Assembly: GCA_031290815.1 (NCBI GenBank)
Contig: JAISLO010000086.1
Span: 1 to 6,085 of the forward strand
DNA length: 6,085 bases
Source of the DNA: Synergistaceae bacterium
GTDB taxonomy: Bacteria > Synergistota > Synergistia > Synergistales > Synergistaceae
Direction: 5' to 3'
Shown: positions 5,558 through 6,085 of the stretch, one piece after another
Layout: each line of letters begins with the position of its first letter
Numbering within the stretch: the first letter of the stretch is position 1
The notes under the pieces: generated by a model
What the model saw: only the letters and a program-made list of their open reading frames with translations
Told to the model about the DNA's origin: nothing
Databases searched by the model: none
Made by a program: the position numbers and the translations under genes

Positions 5558-6085
5558 ATGACAAACGCGGTATGCGATAAAAAGAATAAAAACGGCGCTG
5601 GTATCGTTGTCCTCAAATTCGGGGGCAGTTCGTCGATAGACACCGGACACATGCAGCGCATGGCCGGCGTGATTCGAAGGTACCTCGGCAAGGGGTACGG
5701 CCTGTCGGTGATCATCTCGTCGATGGGCAGCACCACCGACAGGCTGATCGAGATGGCGAACGACGTGTCCGACGAGTTCGACGGCAGGGAGATGGACCAG
5801 CTCTTGGCGACAGGAGGCCAGCAGAGCGCGGCTCTGCTGGCTCTGGCCCTGAAGGGGGAGGGGATTCCGGCTCAATCGTTCACGGCGGCTCAGGCCGGTT
5901 TTCACGCAAACGGATTTCCGATGGAGGGCAGGATTTACAGGGTCGATCCCGCAAACGTGACAGCGGCCGTGAAGGCCGGAATGGTTGCGGTTGTGACCGG
6001 ATTCCAGGCCATAACCGACGACGGCGACGTGATCACGCTCGGCAGGGGAGGAACCGATCTCTCGGCAGTCGCTCTGGCCGCCGCA
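5558..6085 (+). CDS. lysC: Aspartate kinase, N-terminal part (runs off the right edge)
   Basis: The first 176 codons of an aspartokinase, which makes L-4-aspartyl phosphate from aspartate and ATP and so feeds threonine, lysine and methionine synthesis. VVLKFGGSS near residues 17-25 is the ATP-binding lysine motif of the amino-acid kinase fold. ATGGQQSAALLALAL matches the conserved helix after the substrate loop. VVTGFQAITDDGDVITLGRGG followed by TDLSAVALAAA at the edge is the family's core block, though the usual E in GEQ is Q here. The C-terminal regulatory ACT domains are outside the window, so feedback type cannot be judged. The start is unsure: ATG 5558 is 14 bases from AGGAG (5539-5543), while an in-frame GTG at 5546 is only two bases from it; ATG is preferred. 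The gap after thrB is 21 bases, so this is probably the third gene of the operon. The symbol is for the family, not for a proven isozyme. Confidence 0.93.
   Translation, partial: MTNAVCDKKNKNGAGIVVLKFGGSSSIDTGHMQRMAGVIRRYLGKGYGLSVIISSMGSTTDRLIEMANDVSDEFDGREMDQLLATGGQQSAALLALALKGEGIPAQSFTAAQAGFHANGFPMEGRIYRVDPANVTAAVKAGMVAVVTGFQAITDDGDVITLGRGGTDLSAVALAAA

Noticed and set aside
1..6085. CRISPR arrays, tRNA or rRNA genes, insertion-sequence ends
   Set aside because: No regularly spaced repeats, no cloverleaf or rRNA-like sequence and no transposase-like frame were seen on either strand.

Overview
This is a bacterial window (roughly mid-to-high 50s % GC by eye). It has a short stretch of mobile-element debris at the left edge, then an ABC-transporter operon, one small orphan membrane-protein gene, and the start of a threonine-biosynthesis operon. 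All intact genes are on the + strand. No taxonomic marker is present. A Synergistota-like or other anaerobic bacterial host is a guess from overall gene flavour and is held with low confidence.

Positions 1-278 are a small graveyard of mobile DNA. The first ~94 bases fold as domains V and VI of a bacterial group II intron, apparently class C, with a CGC catalytic triad and a bulged branch-point A; the rest of the intron lies outside the window. Immediately after it, on the minus strand, is a 52-codon remnant encoding the C-terminal end of a VirB10/TrbI-type conjugation (type IV secretion) protein, cut off by an in-frame stop. Neither appears in a simple ORF list of at least about 60 residues.

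Positions 324-2793 form one transcription unit. A near-consensus sigma-70 promoter (TTGACT, 17 bp, TATAAT), with an inverted repeat threaded through it, precedes three genes joined by ATGA overlaps: a four-helix membrane protein of the DUF4418 type, an FtsX/MacB-like permease, and a LolD/MacB-like ATPase. A strong intrinsic terminator closes the unit. Together they look like a single-permease MacB-type complex with a dedicated cysteine-bearing membrane partner. Substrate is unknown; a link to metal or redox chemistry is inferred.

Positions 2793-3340 hold a 125-residue lysine-rich, single-helix membrane-anchored protein of unknown function, with a probable UUG start. Two possible promoters and crossing inverted repeats lie upstream.

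Positions 3371-6085 are the threonine branch of the aspartate pathway: a promoter, a leader containing a strong intrinsic terminator (a probable attenuator), then thrC (threonine synthase), thrB (homoserine kinase) and the first 176 codons of an aspartate kinase that runs off the right edge. Aspartate kinase makes aspartyl phosphate at the head of the pathway. ThrB phosphorylates homoserine and ThrC converts O-phosphohomoserine to threonine. Aspartate-semialdehyde dehydrogenase and homoserine dehydrogenase are not in the window.
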